The notes: generated from the sequence alone by a model not told the origin. Positions 34,139 through 46,236 are shown, counted from the stretch's first letter. The stretch is 64,000 nt of DNA from Physcia stellaris (GCA_018902385.1 JABSSW010000007.1:124001-188000), one strand, 5' to 3'. Numbers and translations are program-made.

Positions 34139-35489
34139 GAACTCGGAGATTTTCCGTTTGCTTGATAAATCACGGAATGCAAATCACTGTACAGGCGCGC
34201 AATGGGTGCGCACTGGCGATTGACGATGGCAAAGAAGCAGAAACGAGTGTCAAAAGGAATGGAGAAAGATGCTAGGCTAAGAGCAAGAGATTGATGATGG
34301 CGGTGAGAGGCTTGGGCCTTCGAAGTTCAGGTGGGATGTTATGCACAATCGCGTACAGCGCGTGGGGTTGGAACCAGAGGATTTGCGGCGCATATAGCGT
34401 TCAGGCTTGAAACATGCGGGCGCTGTGGCTTGATGTCGAGGAACGAGTCGAGCGAACACGTCCGGGTTGGCGAGTGCCGAAGTGCTGTGTGGTCCTCGGG
34501 TGTGTGTGTTGAGCAGGATTTACTGGAGGCTGACGGTTGGAAGAATTATGGTTGTGCGAGAGCGAGCTGCTTTAACTGGACACTGATCCCGGAAAGTGTC
34601 AAGCGGGAAGATCAGAAATTAGTTCTAGGGGGAAATGGCGGGCGGAAGCGGGGTAAGCGAATTGCCAAGAGATCTCTCGTCAAGTGAACCGAGTCAACCG
34701 ATTTGACTGCTGCCAGTCTCCGGAACGCTCTCCTCAAACCATCCGGAATCTCGGGCTTTATCAGTTGTCAGAAATGTTGGCAGTAGCCAGCATCTTGTAT
34801 GTAGCCAGTGCTGTGACTATCCCGCATTATCAGTCTCTTGCATTGCTGAGAAACGCACAGGGTTCGAGATGGTGCAGGGCGATTCCAAGGCAACGCCCGA
34901 GCGTGGCAATTGGCTGCTTCAATCGACGTTAGGCTCTGCATCACCATGAGGCCAGCCACTTCTGCAATGTCTCTGGCTCACTTCGCTGCCATCTCCCATG
35001 TAGCCCTATGCAGAATCACTGCCCAATCGCACGCATGGTGTTCGCCCTGATAGTGAAATACGCAACATGCATGCGTCACATGTCGCCTTGTCCTAATGTG
35101 CCCAAGAGTTCCACCGAAGTCGTTTGGAAGTTCCGACGATACACCGAAGAGCTCTGTCGGAAATGCATCTGGGTATAACACACTTCGCAGAGACCAGTCT
35201 CACGAGAAACCCGGGAGAAGCTGACTGGTCGTCTTCCAAAAGTCAATATTATCATCAAGTCTTAAGGTTCGATGACACCGGGAAAGATCAATCAGTCAAT
35301 GGGTCCGAACTCGAATTGCAGGGCCACTGATCCAGCTCTCTTGATACCCATGCGCTGACCTGGTACGTCTTGCTATGACTCAACTGTGATCTGCTCCAAG
35401 GGCAATCGAGCTCGGTGGCAGTCGCAGATATAAAGGTGCTTCGGACTTGTGTGAGAATGGATCCTGCACCTCCGTCGTGAAGTTTGGCT
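34139..35489. other. HAP5 upstream region and MSW1 3' region (1,351 nt)
   Basis: This should hold a long HAP5 promoter/leader and the MSW1 3' UTR (both minus strand). A plus-strand frame of 118 codons at 34331-34687 has no motif and is not called. No RNA gene or repeat seen. Confidence 0.35.
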
Positions 35490-36889
35490 TCATGGCAAAC
35501 CAATGGCGTTCCTGACATTTGCCATTGTTGCACTCGCTTCCTTATTTGCCATTGTGGCTCCCTTCTGAGCAATTGAATCTAACGCACCATCTCCACTGCT
35601 TCGCATGAGGCCGTGATATGTATCGCGAATCTGGTATAACCCTCTCTCAATGCTTTCAGTCACCACATCTTTGAATTGTCGCATAGTCAAATCTTGATAC
35701 GACACTGCGAGTTCCTCACACGATCTTCGTTCCTTGTCTAAAAAGCACATAATCGACAGTAAGTTAGATACCCCTGGTCGATTGAGTGGATCGTAGGATA
35801 TTCCTAGTGTCGAATCTGTCAGTGCAAGCCTGATTTTCGTCCTGATATCTTCGGCGTTGTCGCTGATGAGAATACGTGAACGTGGATCTTCGTGTGATTT
35901 GGACATTTTCAGAGTTGGTTGCTTAAGCGACATTATTCGCTTGGCCGGTGCTGTCAGGGGGTCAGAACGATCTCATGGGCATGGTCTTGTGCTCACTGAC
36001 AGAGCAAGGTTTCGGGCCGATGCAAGATATGACCATATACAGCATTGAAATTGCCAGCGCATTCACGTGCAAATTCTAGATGCTGTACTTGGTCCTCGCC
36101 GACAGGGACATGGGTTGTTCTACGATATTTAAGCTCGAAGCACAATAAGATGGACACAACGGAGGAAGAAGCAGAGGAACAAATAAGTACCCATAGAGCA
36201 ATATATCTGCAGCCTGAAGAACAGGATAGGAGAACAGCCCCAATTTTAATCTTGCTTTGGCAGCGGCGTCTTGAACTGATGAGTGTTCTGGCAATGATAG
36301 CTTACTCTTCTATGGCGTCAATGACATTGAAGCTACCACAACCATAACTGTTTCTGAGGGCGACTGACCTTCCATTGTGTCATACGCGACAGATAGCCTA
36401 CAGAAGCGGTGCAGCTCAATATCCACATTAGCTCGCAGTGTGCTGGTACCTGATGATTGTTGAGCAAAAAGTGATGATTTTGGCTAATATACATTTGGAT
36501 ACTCGTACCGATGACTGAAAGAACAGTGTGCATCGGTCTGGATCTAACCCTACAGCCAGCAATGCGGCTAACGATTCTCTCCTCCATTGCTGCAATTGAC
36601 GAGGGTCTTGGAACAGAGTGATGGCATGCAGATCAACAACGCAATAGAAAAGTCGAGTTTCCGGGGGAGCTTCCTTCTGTAAGTCGACCCATTGCTGCAG
36701 TGCGCCTAGGTAATTTCCCAGATGGGGAACTCCCGTAGGCTGTATTCCAGAGAATACCACACGCCCAGGAGGCTGCGAATAATGCCGAATCTGCTGTTTG
36801 ACCCTATGTGCGGTTCTGCAAACTTGGGCTGTCGTAGTCAGGGCCCTGACAAAGCAGAGTGGTTTTGGGCAAAGACATCGGAGGACCAT
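35490..36889 (-). CDS. MSW1: Mitochondrial tryptophanyl-tRNA synthetase
   Basis: Exons 36509-36889, 36369-36449, 36191-36306, 36001-36119 and 35490-35950 give 385 aa, a bacterial-type TrpRS length. The first ~40 residues are Arg/Thr/Gln-rich without acids, a mitochondrial targeting sequence. Class I signatures are clear: [20 protein letters not shown] (HIGH-type, as HLGN) and [14 protein letters not shown] (KMSKS). Others are [15 protein letters not shown] and [17 protein letters not shown]. Known reaction: charges mitochondrial tRNA-Trp using ATP. Tandem with RSM10 on the same strand, 404 nt apart. Confidence 0.95.
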
Positions 36890-37293
36890 TGCAGTCTAAG
36901 AATTGGGAGAAGTTTATAACATCGCGATCTCAAGCAAGAATTATCTCGAATTTGGCGCTAGTGATTGGCTAGACATTGGTCATTTTGATGTAACCCTAAG
37001 GTACATAACCGGACATTCGGGGAGTCAGGCTAAAGTACTTCGCTGGCTAGTTATATTGTACGTTGACATAGAATTTGGAGAGAGAGCGAGGTATCTAGAG
37101 TCATAAAGGTGGAGGAGGAGAGTCACAAGCACTTTGCTTTGGATAAATATAGGGTATTCGGAAGCTTGGTCCAATGCCTTTTCCACTTCACCTATGCTGG
37201 GAGTAAATGAATTCACGACCGGGCAAGAACGCCAGCTAATGCTCATGTACAGCTGAAATTTTTTGACCCGAAAAGAACCCGGTAAAAGTGAGA
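36890..37293. promoter_or_regulatory. MSW1 upstream region
   Basis: 404 nt between the MSW1 start and RSM10 stop, both minus strand. Must hold the MSW1 promoter. No motif singled out. Confidence 0.4.
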
Positions 37294-38399
37294 TTAAGAA
37301 GTTTGACTCAGAGGAGCGTCCGATGTCTGCTTGAACGTGTCGCTAGTCATCAATTCGTAGGCCTTTTCTGAAGTATCCAGGTTCTTGCGCCTGCCAAAAT
37401 GTGCCCACTTTGGTTCCAACTTCTTTCTCAGATTCTCTAGGCTGACGTCCATTGTCTTGCCAACACCTGGTAGCATTGTCAGTGAGCTTCGCGGTCTTCA
37501 GTCGGGTTCGGCGAACATACCCAGTCTTTCGTGCTCCCAAACATTAGCCTTCATACCGACACCGTAGTAGGCATGCTTTCGAAGGAAGGCCAGCCATATC
37601 TCGACAGTCTCCGGGTGACCATCGAGGATCTGTATAAGTCGCCTCATTGTGATTCTTTCGAAGTTCTCCTGGCTCTTTTTATGTACAAAGTTTCCTCGAG
37701 GTACTGTCCATCGTTCTGTTATTCGCGGTAGAGGGACTGGCCCTCGAGCAGGTAAGTGAAGATAATAGGCCGCGCGGAGTGCAAAATCAGCCATGAACTC
37801 AAGGTTCCGAACACTGTAGGATCGAATTTGAAGGTCGCAACATGGTAGCCCATATTTGGCTTTCCGCCTGAGGGGCCTCAGATATATAGCTTGTACGCTG
37901 CGAGGTATTCGAACTCCTTCGTCGCTCTGCTCTTCGGATATATCTGGTAGGCGTTCGATGGGCTCCGTGCCTTGAGTGTGACGCCCAGGCTCTTCACCGT
38001 CTTGCTCATGCAATACCTCATCTTCTTCTATGGAGGTTCTGACGTCCGTTATTAAAGTCTCAGAGTTCACTTGATCAAGATTGCCTACGTTCGGTTACCC
38101 GTCTCTTGTAAGGACGGTGGATGCGCTGGTGCTGTGGGCCTATTGGAGATAGCTTGTGAGCTGGCGTTTCTTTTGCGGGACGGTTAGAGAACGCACAGCG
38201 GAGGTTGGCTTGGTCGCACTTCACCTGGCTTCCGTCGTGAATGCAATCTAGAGAAGCTGGCTCTAAGGATAGGATTTCTAGATCGAGCAAAGGGTTGACG
38301 TGTTGTTGGCAACGGTATGCGCAGATGTGTATTCTCAGAGTATTTTGCTAAGCCAGCAGCATGTGAGAACGCGGTTCGTATGCGAAGGCATTGTGGCAT
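37294..38399 (-). CDS. RSM10: Mitochondrial small-subunit ribosomal protein uS10m
   Basis: Exons 38225-38399, 37521-38069 and 37294-37466 give 298 aa. Exon 1 encodes an Arg/Ser-rich presequence (MPQCLRIRTAFSHAAGLAKY...). The uS10 domain follows: VQAIYLRPLRRKAKYGLP, CDLQIRSYSVRNLEFMADFA, PLPRITERWTVPRGNFVHKK and SQENFERITMRRLIQILDG. The 155-nt first intron is long for this locus, and without it there is no start codon. Known role: protein of the mitoribosomal small-subunit head. Divergent from the PNP gene across 218 nt. Confidence 0.93.
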
Positions 38400-38617
38400 T
38401 GTGGTCAGCGATAATAGGAGGTCTTGTAGGTCGAAAGGTTCGGCATCAAACTACTGCAAATGAAGGGTACCGGAAGCGGGTAACTTTTCGGCGCCTTCCG
38501 AAGTTTGTTACTCGACCCCAAACGATTATATCTCTGCGAACACAGTATCCTGCTGATTGGGATGCAAACCTTTCGTGAATTCATAAGGTGAGGTTGAATT
38601 ACAGTACTTATATCATT
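38400..38617. promoter_or_regulatory. Divergent promoter RSM10 / PNP
   Basis: Only 218 nt separate the start codons, so the two genes must share regulatory sequence. No TATA box recognised. Confidence 0.45.
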
Positions 38618-40142
38618 ATGGAGAACAACGTTGCTGCCGAGGCGAGAGAAGCACTTCATTACATTCACGGACACCTCCAAGACGAATTGAAAAGGCCTGA
38701 AGTTGGCATAGTATGCGGTTCAGGACTAGGAGGACTTGTAGATACTGTACTACCTGTTCCACGCCATGAAATCCCATATACAGCTATACCCTACTTCCCC
38801 CGTAGTACAGGTAACAGGTAGTCGGGTTCAAAGATGTTTGAAAAGTGGGCTAACAAGATAAAGTGCATGGCCATGCTGGAAAGCTCCTCTTCGGACTGCT
38901 TGACGAGCAGAAAAGACCGGTAGTTCTATTGGTTGGCAGAGTCCAGTCAGTCAATGACCCCACGTCAGGCTCACCTCCCGGTTGACTGAGGTTCTGGGTC
39001 GGTCCAGCTATTATGAAGGTCATTCCATAAGAGATGTTACATTCTATGTTCGTCTTCTTAAGCTGCTCGGAGTTGACACCCTCATCGGTGGGTAACTGGT
39101 TTTCCAAGGTCCATTTGAACATCGTGTGGTTGCTAAAGAGGATACCCAGTGACCAATGCTGCTGGTGGTCTCGATCCAGAATACAACGTAGGAGACATTG
39201 TGGTCCTCAATGATGTAAAATCTGTCGTCTCATTACATTCAAGGAGCTCATACCTTGGCAGCACATCAATTTGGCCGGCCTAGCAGGAAAACATCCGCTA
39301 CGTGGTCCAAACATCGACGAATTTGGTGTTCGCTTCCCACCACTGTCAGATGCTTATGATCTGGGCCTAAGACGGCAAGCACACCACACCTGGAAACTGA
39401 TTCAACGCAGCTCGCACACGCGCAAGCTGCATGAAGGGATCTATGCATATGTGGGCGGGCCAAGGTAAATTCTGCGACTGTGCATCGCCGCTGTACTTTC
39501 TTGACAGAGACCAGCTATGAGACGAGGGCCGAATGCCGCATGTTGCGAATGTTAGGTTCGTATCAGGAATCATTAAACTTTGTCGATACCATCTTTGGGC
39601 TTGTAAGACACTCAGTAGTTGGCCCATGACCTGGCAAGAAGAATTGCCGCTTGGTAAGGGTCTTGCCTGTTCTATCACTGAATGGAACAGCAAAGCTGGC
39701 AGCCACATGCGAATTTAGAAGACATGAGACGTTCTTTGGGATCACCATCAGTGAAGAAAGAAAACGCTGACCCGAGATTGACGCAGGTGCTGACCTTGTT
39801 GGAATGTCGACAGTGCCCGAGATCATCGTAGCGCGTCATTGTGATATGAAAGTACTGGCTCTGAGCTTGGTGACCAACAACGCCGTACTGGAAGCTGGGC
39901 CGAGAGGAGACAGTGTGCAAATCGAAGACGTCAGTCAACACGACTTAACGAAAGCTATCGAGGAAGGCAAGGCAAGCCATGAGGAAGTCCTTGCATCTGG
40001 ACTTGAAGCTGCTGCAGACTTCCAGGTAAACCTTCTTTCAACCTTTCACCACCTTCAACTAATAGCGTCGTAGCTCTTGGTGCAAGGAATACTGAAGGGT
40101 ATCCTGATGCCAAACGCAAAGGCTCAGAGCCAGCTTCCGTAG
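38618..40142 (+). CDS. PNP1: Purine nucleoside phosphorylase
   Basis: Eight exons: 38618-38810, 38864-38945, 39008-39087, 39150-39214, 39262-39464, 39515-39555, 39787-40025 and 40074-40142, 323 aa. Motifs of trimeric PNP appear in order: [80 protein letters not shown] and VTNNAV (with the base-binding Asn). Known reaction: phosphorolysis of inosine and guanosine to base and ribose 1-phosphate, for purine salvage. Intron 6 (39556-39786) is 231 nt, about four times the local norm, and I see nothing coded in it. No membrane or targeting segment. Confidence 0.95.
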
Positions 40143-40543
40143 CCACGCTGTCACGGAACATCTTCAGCTAGTATTGTCTTTTTCTCATGTCACATTTAGA
40201 TAGCCAAGAGCCCATCAGTCGAGGACCAAGATTATGAATCTCTGTCTTAACGAAGCTGATGGGGGGCTCGGAGTAGAACGGCAATCTTGATCTTTGAACG
40301 CTTTCTTGGGCCCAGGCTTGGTTTTCACGCGCGTCGAGGGCATGGTCTTTCGTGAGCGACTACAACGGTTTCGTTTCAGAATTTGCTGCTAATGTGCTCT
40401 GCTCAACAGGCCCTCAGCGAGGACGTTAAGGCCACCAACCTTCTTCTGCTGATCACTGTAGGTCAGACGATACAAGAAAATGAGGTGGTCGAGGCTGCTG
40501 TGACAAAAGCGATATCTGCGTTCAGTCTTGGAGAATCAGGAAG
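40143..40543. other. Convergent gap PNP / FCF2
   Basis: 401 nt between stop codons. Nothing supported beyond two expected 3' UTRs. Confidence 0.4.
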
Positions 40544-41486
40544 TCAACGCTTGCTGATGCCACGACTTCGACTTTCCTTCAGCTTCTTGTAGTGCGCCTT
40601 CTTGCCACTCGTCTTGGATGACTGAATATCACCATACTTCCGCTTGAAGCGTCCATTGGACTCTTCAGCGGCAAGTATCTCGTCTACGAAAGTCTTGTTC
40701 CGCTCCCTGTTAGGAATCCTGGAACTGTAAAATTCCGTGGGTCCCTCAATGATGGTACCCACTTGCGAGAATTCAGGTGCGTTGGTTTTTCCATTTTCTT
40801 TTTTGTAATGCCTCTTTGGGTCGAGAACGTTCCTCATTTTAAGCAATTGAAGGTCACGCTTCAGCTCTGGTGTGAGATCAGTCCGGGGAAGATTGAACCA
40901 GTCGGATCCAGCATTTGCTTTCTTTTCCTGCACGGAAACAGATCAGCATGAGTTCCTGCGAAATCAATGAAATCATTTAGATAGCCGATGATAGTCTCAG
41001 AGTAACTATGTAAAGATCGCTCTCATGGTCGCAGAGCGGGTTCCCAGGACGGGCCCGATAATTCTACGTCAAGCTTGTGATGGGATATTTTCCTCATAGA
41101 CAGGGTTTGCTGAAGAGCTGAGATAATTTCACTGACCTTCGCTACCCTCTGTTTAATCTTGACAGGATCGTCAACATGACGCACGTTTCTAGCAAGAAGT
41201 CGGTCCTCTTTAGTCAACATGCGGGAGGTGTCCGCGTGAGCAACTCCCTCCTTCGTCGTGACATAAGGTTTGGCAAGCTTCCCAGTCCGGAGCTGAACGC
41301 TACTTCAGGGTCAGTGAAAATCTATTACGGGTGTTGGAAGTGAAGTTACTGATGAGATGATTGAGGATCTGAATTCCGGGAAAGAGCAGTTTGCCCGCCC
41401 TTCAGACGCTTTTCCGCATTCTGCAACAGTCGCTCAATTTGTTCGTCGGACATGTCATCGTCAATGGAGTCGAGATCGTAAGGCAT
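40544..41486 (-). CDS. FCF2: Pre-rRNA processing factor Fcf2
   Basis: Exons 41350-41486, 41137-41302 and 40544-40927 give 228 aa. The Fcf2 domain is unmistakable: DWFNLPRTDLTPELKRDLQL, LKMRNVLDPKRHYKKE, SQVGTIIEGPTEFYSSRIP and KTSGKKAHYKKLKE. The middle exon gives LAKPYVTTKEGVAHAD. The N-terminus is acidic (YDLDSIDDDMSDEQIERLL). Known role: nucleolar factor needed for early cleavages (A0, A1, A2) toward 18S rRNA. The second intron (40928-41136) is 209 nt, unusually long; reading into it gives a false C-terminus. Confidence 0.93.
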
Positions 41487-41720
41487 GTTGGCCTGCGACA
41501 ATTGGTCCGGCCGTGCAGCCTCGCTATCGCATTACAGTGCTTGGGGTCGCAATCATCGATGTCGGCAAAGGATTTAGATTCGCGTGTGTCTGCAAAGAAA
41601 CGGAGCTAAGAAAATTACGATACCCATATGCCACCGGGTACTTGGATAAGCAACTTTTGAGATATCATCATCTTTCCCCATCTGCAATGGACTATGAACA
41701 TGGTGTCGTATCCTGTATCC

Positions 41721-42291
41721 TTATATGACTTTAATATTAGCCGAATCATCGTCTGCGCCAGCATCGCTGGTTTTTTCTGTTTCTTGACCACTCAGTTCTC
41801 TATCCTCATGAGGCTTGCCGTATTTCCGCTTTGCCTTCTTCCTCCTGTCCGCTTTCTTCTTTGCCTTCATATCAATTTTTAACGCCACTCTGCTCTCAGA
41901 ACCCTTCTCCATATATTCCAGCTTCTCTGCAAGTAGCCTTCGCGCGATACTGCGATTTTGGGTTCTTGAGCGTGTAGCTTGACTTTTGACGACAATACCA
42001 GTTGGGAAGTGCTTGAGCTGGACGGCTGAAGAGGTCTTATTCTGTACGGGCAAGAACGACATGTCAGCCTCTTTGGCTGGCCAATAAACTTATACCAAAA
42101 GATCTCACAATCTTCTGTCCGCCAGGGCCGCTTCCTTTGAGGAAGGACTCTTCGATGTCTGACTCTTTGATAGTTGGTCTCGGCGGCAATTGCTTAGCGT
42201 ATGTAACGGCTCCGCTCAGGGATCTCATCCTCTGAAGCGATAATTTGGTGAGTGCCGCTGTTGACGATTTGCGGATGGCTGGGAAAAGCAT
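41721..42291 (-). CDS. Mitochondrial class-I release-factor homologue (RSO55 / C12orf65-like)
   Basis: Exons 42109-42291 and 41721-42041 give 167 aa. The N-terminus is Arg/Ser/Ala-rich without acids (mitochondrial type). The release-factor motif is FLKGSGPGGQKINKTSSAVQ with the catalytic GGQ, followed by HFPTGIVVKSQATRSRTQN and a highly basic tail rich in Lys (KAKKKADRRKKAKRKY). The codon-reading domain of true release factors is absent. Known: this family (yeast Rso55, human MTRFR) acts in rescue of stalled mitoribosomes by freeing peptidyl-tRNA; the yeast protein associates with the mitoribosome. Divergent from the small SPT subunit gene. Confidence 0.9.
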
Positions 42292-42635
42292 CTTTGGTAC
42301 ATTGCTTCTACTTAGTTGTTGCTGAACGCTTCAAATCATCTTGTACGTGCTCATCAAATTCCCTCCCAAATTTGGAGGATAGCCCGGCGGTAACGTCTTG
42401 ATCTGATGCCTTGCAATGCAAGTAGTGCGTATGGGTAGCCTCATGATAGCTGGTAAATCGCCTCAGTCTGGAATTCCAGAATAAATTACAATACGAAAAT
42501 TACAGTACTGTACAAAGGCTGCGGGCCCGCGTCCCAACCATCGCGGCCGACAGCGAACCTTTACTCCTCGCTACGATATCTTCAAGGGTTTGAACACACT
42601 TTCCGGTCTCTTGACAGCCATTGTGTTTTTAGACG
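42292..42635. promoter_or_regulatory. Divergent promoter region RSO55-like / small SPT subunit
   Basis: 344 nt between start codons. No specific motif recognised. Confidence 0.4.
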
Positions 42636-43052
42636 ATGCTCTACACTTCCACACTCCTTCGCTGGTTGCAGCGCAAGCGATACCAATATGAAGTGACGTT
42701 TTCGCTATATATGCTTACGCCGACCGAGAAGTTCATCTTCAGTAAGTCTGGCTGGCACAGCTTGGTCCTACAAGCCCGTCTCTTCGCAAGGGCTATTCTC
42801 ATGACGAGGTCATCCAATGCTAACCCTGGGAATGATGACATAGACTCATTCCTGTTTCTCTTCCTCTCCATGATCATCATCGCGGCCTCTCTGTATCTTC
42901 CCGAGCATATAGCAACAGTGTTGAGCAGAGCGTGGTTCTACTATGCAGGCGACGAAACCTTACATACCTCGGCTGGTGGACCTGGACCTGGAGGGAGCAA
43001 TCCGGGAGATACAGGAAGAAGTGGCCTGGAGGGCGGAGAGTTACTTAACTGA
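42636..43052 (+). CDS. Small subunit of serine palmitoyltransferase (ssSPT/Tsc3-like)
   Basis: Exons 42636-42741 and 42844-43052 give 104 aa. The hallmark is YMLTPTEKFIFNSFLFLFLS, followed by a hydrophobic segment (MIIIAASLYLPEHI) and ATVLSRAWFYYAGDE. This is the ssSPT-like pattern: an amphipathic stretch then a single TM helix. The last ~30 residues are Gly/Pro-rich, which the family does not require. Known role: ER membrane activator of serine palmitoyltransferase, the first step of sphingolipid synthesis, also influencing acyl-CoA choice. The 102-nt intron splits the TPTEKFIFN motif. Confidence 0.88.
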   Translation: MLYTSTLLRWLQRKRYQYEVTFSLYMLTPTEKFIFSKSGWHSLVLQARLFARAILMTRSSNANPGNDDIDSFLFLFLSMIIIAASLYLPEHIATVLSRAWFYYAGDETLHTSAGGPGPGGSNPGDTGRSGLEGGELLN

Positions 43053-43275
43053 TAAGGAAGCTTGCAAGAACGGCTACATCCTTCGTGATGCTTGCTGGTA
43101 TTCTGTGTTCAGCTCTTAGTATCAGGGCGACGTGCTGAGGTTTGCGTCCCATCTGCTGATTGAACATCATGCCGACATCGAAGAGGCATCCTTCTCAATA
43201 TCATTAGCACCCACCAACTCAGTATTCCTCGCCTTTAATCACTTACACGTATGTCGCTGACACTCTACATCTCAA

Positions 43276-45781
43276 TTATGCCCACTTTTGCATGTTCTCT
43301 ATTACACAGCTCGCAGACTCCCTCTCTGTCAACCTTCCGACCTGCCAAACCGTCTCTCCTGCAGACCGCAATTCTTCGAGCGCCAGACTCGCTTTGTGCT
43401 CAGCAACAACAAGAACCATACCAAGACCAGTGTTGAAAGTCATGGCAAATTCAGCCTCGGTCATGTTACCTGTCGTCTTCATCCACTGCAAGACACTGGG
43501 CACCTGCCATAAATCTGCGTCCAATATGGCGGTCAGATGCTTTGGTAACATCCTAGGCACATTCTCTGTAAGGCCGCCACCAGTGATGTGCGCCATGCCT
43601 TTAATCAAGTCTTTTCTCACGGCGGCCAGGACAGACTTGACGTATATGCGTGTTGGTATCAAGAGACTATCGCCAACGCTTTCGCCATGAGACCACGGCG
43701 CTGTGTCACTGTAGCTCAAGCCGGCCCTTTCCTGGACAATCTTCCTGATCAAGGAAAAGCCATTCGAGTGGCATCCACTGCTTGCCAGCCCAAGTACGAT
43801 ATCTCCAGCCTTCATTGCATCCTTGTCCGGTAGCAATTGCCTACCTCTAGCTACAGCTCCGATGGCCGTTCCATTAACGTCGTACAAACCACTGTTTTCA
43901 GCGAACAGGCCTGGCATTTCCGCGGTCTCACCACCAATGAGCGCACACCCCGCTTCGATGCAACCTGAAGCAATACCTTTGACGACTTCCTCTGCAACAT
44001 TGACATCAAGTTTGCCGCAACTGAAAACGTCCAAAAATGTCAATGGCTCCGCTCCCTGAACAACCAGATCATTTACATTCATCGCTACAAGATCAATGCC
44101 AATAGTGTCATGCTTCTTGACCGAATGGGCAATCTTGAGCTTTGTACCGACTCCATCTGTTGCGGATACGATGATTGGCGGCTCGTTGTAACCTGCAGCA
44201 CTCAGATCCAGGTCCCCACCGAAACCGCCTATCTTCGCAGACGCTCCAGGGCGGGCTGTCGAAGCAACCAAGGGCTTGATTCTATCAACGAGTTCGTTAC
44301 CAGAAGACACTGATACCCCAGCATCGGCATAGCTCAAAGCCTGCTTGTTCGGGGTGGACCGACCCTTCAATGGATTCGATGCTCGCTGAAGAGCCCTCCT
44401 GCCAATGTCTGTTCGATAGTGCATGTTATTGAAGTGGATCGTTGACATTAGGGCGTAAGCTGCTGAGATGGCGTCTTCAAGGCTTGCAGCTGTTGATGTT
44501 GCAGCAATCACCCGACCCCCCGCTGTGTCCAGGCTCTCACCAGATAGGTTTGTGCCTGCGTGAAAGATGGCTCTCTCAGACGATTTCATGCTTTTGGGCG
44601 AAGGGTCAATAGTGATCCCGTCACCACGGACGTAAGGACCAGGATAGCCACCCGCTGCAGCTACTACCGTAGCTGAGAATTTCGCATCAACATCAATAAC
44701 AACACTTTCGAGCCACTGCTCGGTGCAGGCCAGCATGATCTCCGCCAAATCTGTGTCTGAGGTTAAGAGTGGCAGAAGGGTTTGGGTCTCTGGATCACCG
44801 AAGCGAACATTGTATTCGAGAACTTTGGGCCCATTCTCGGTAACCATAATCCCAGTAAATAGCAGACCAACAAACGGATATCCTAGGATGATCAGCAAAT
44901 GCGAACTTCAGGATGTTCATCACCTCACGTTCTCTCCTCATGCCGCGTACAGTCGGCTCAAGGATCGTCCGGTGCACCTCTTCACACAATTCGGGAGTGG
45001 CGATAGGTGCAGGTCCATAGCATCCCATACCTCCAGTGTTTGGTCCTTTGTCGTCATCGAAAATTGGCTTGTGGTCTTGCGCCGGGGGAAGAGAACGCAG
45101 TGTGTAACCGTCGCTAAAAGTCAGAAAACTCAACTCCTCTCCTTCCAAATATTCTTCAATCACTACCTCGTCGCCAGCGGCGCCGAACTCTTTCTTGAGC
45201 ATAATATCAATCAAGGCTGAATAGGCCTCCTCTTTGGTCGACGGTATGATGACCCCTTTGCCCGCCGCAAGCCCACTAGCTTTGAGGACGATGGCGTGAG
45301 AGACCTTTTCTACGTACGACCTTGCTGTCTCATAGGTACTGAAAGTTCGATATTCAGCGGTTGGTATGTTGCATCGAGCCATGAAGTCTTTGGCAAAAGC
45401 CTTGGAACCTTCCATGCGCGCAGCTTTCTCCGAAGGCCCAAAGCATTTGATACCAGCTAAAGACCGTTATCAGCGGAGCTCTAACCACAATGTAGATGCG
45501 GACTTGCCCTTTCTGAAATGAGTCTCTATACCTGCAACCAAGGGAGCTTCAGGCCCAGGCACGACAAGATTGACGTCGTGCTGCACAGCAAAGGCTACAA
45601 GACGTGGAAAGTCGTCCGACTTCACCGAACTTATATTTTCGACATTCGGTAATCCATGGGCCGTACCACCATTCCCCGGTACCACGAATATTTTATCCAC
45701 CTTACTTGACTGACTGAGTTTCCACGCCAAGGCGTGCTCTCTTCCTCCATTGCCGACCAAGAGGATCCGGAGACGCTCCAT
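43276..45781 (-). CDS. ADE5,7: Bifunctional GAR synthetase / AIR synthetase (Ade5,7)
   Basis: Exons 45508-45781, 44929-45456 and 43276-44882 give 802 aa. GAR synthetase (residues ~1-430): LLVGNGGREHALAWKLS, PGNGGT, VVPGPEAPLVAG, ATP-grasp SGLAAGKGVIIPST, NTGGMGCYGPAP and VLEYNVRFGDPETQ. AIR synthetase (~450-802): SYADAGVSVSSGNELVD, VSATDGVGTKLKIA, DLVAMNVNDLVVQGAEPL, LIGGETAEMPG and HITGGGLTENVPRML. Known role: steps 2 and 5 of de novo purine synthesis, in the cytosol. The first intron (45457-45507) starts GCAAGT: a GC-AG intron, the only non-GT one I found. The start at MERLRILLVG fits the family; an in-frame Met 19 codons upstream exists. Confidence 0.96.
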
Positions 45782-46236
45782 CTCAGTCGTGGCTGTGATG
45801 CACTCACACGAAGCGTACAATGAGCGTGTGAGGTACACGTCCTTGCGGGGCAGTAAAAGGAAAAATTAGATTGTGGGGTGTTCTGCCAAGGGGAAGTTAC
45901 AACGTGGGCGCTAAACGCATCTAGGCAAGGCACCCGCTTCCCGAAGCCCCTCCCACGCCTTAACTGGTTTCTGAAGTCTGGTCATCGGCCTCAATTACTT
46001 GACCGATAACAGCTCACGGAAAGTGGGATGCGGAATTCCTCCCTAGCTTGCCACAGAGATGCATCGTCCATCAGACGGAAAGGAATACGGATCACATCTA
46101 GGGCTTCTTAGAAGCTTCTGAGATCAATTGCTTTCTGTTTCTATCAAGATCCCGAGTCTTGAGCCATCCTTCCGGGCTTCAAGCGACACAACCTTCACTT
46201 CGGTCATTCTCCGGCTTCCGCTTTGTATCTTTCTGT
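45782..46236. promoter_or_regulatory. ADE5,7 upstream region
   Basis: 455 nt between the ADE5,7 start and the stop of the next minus-strand gene. I looked for TGACTC (Bas1/Gcn4-type) boxes, as seen in yeast purine promoters, and saw none. Confidence 0.4.

Noticed and set aside
34331-34687. 118-codon plus-strand frame upstream of HAP5
   Set aside because: No motif, and it lies in the likely HAP5 promoter and leader.
34855-34875. GGTTCGA sequence resembling a tRNA T-arm
   Set aside because: The flanks do not pair as a T stem and no acceptor or anticodon arm could be drawn. The other GTTCGA sites in the window fail too.
43288-45220. Several plus-strand frames of 70-165 codons opposite ADE5,7
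   Set aside because: They are mirror frames of a conserved gene; no motifs, no promoter, no splicing support.
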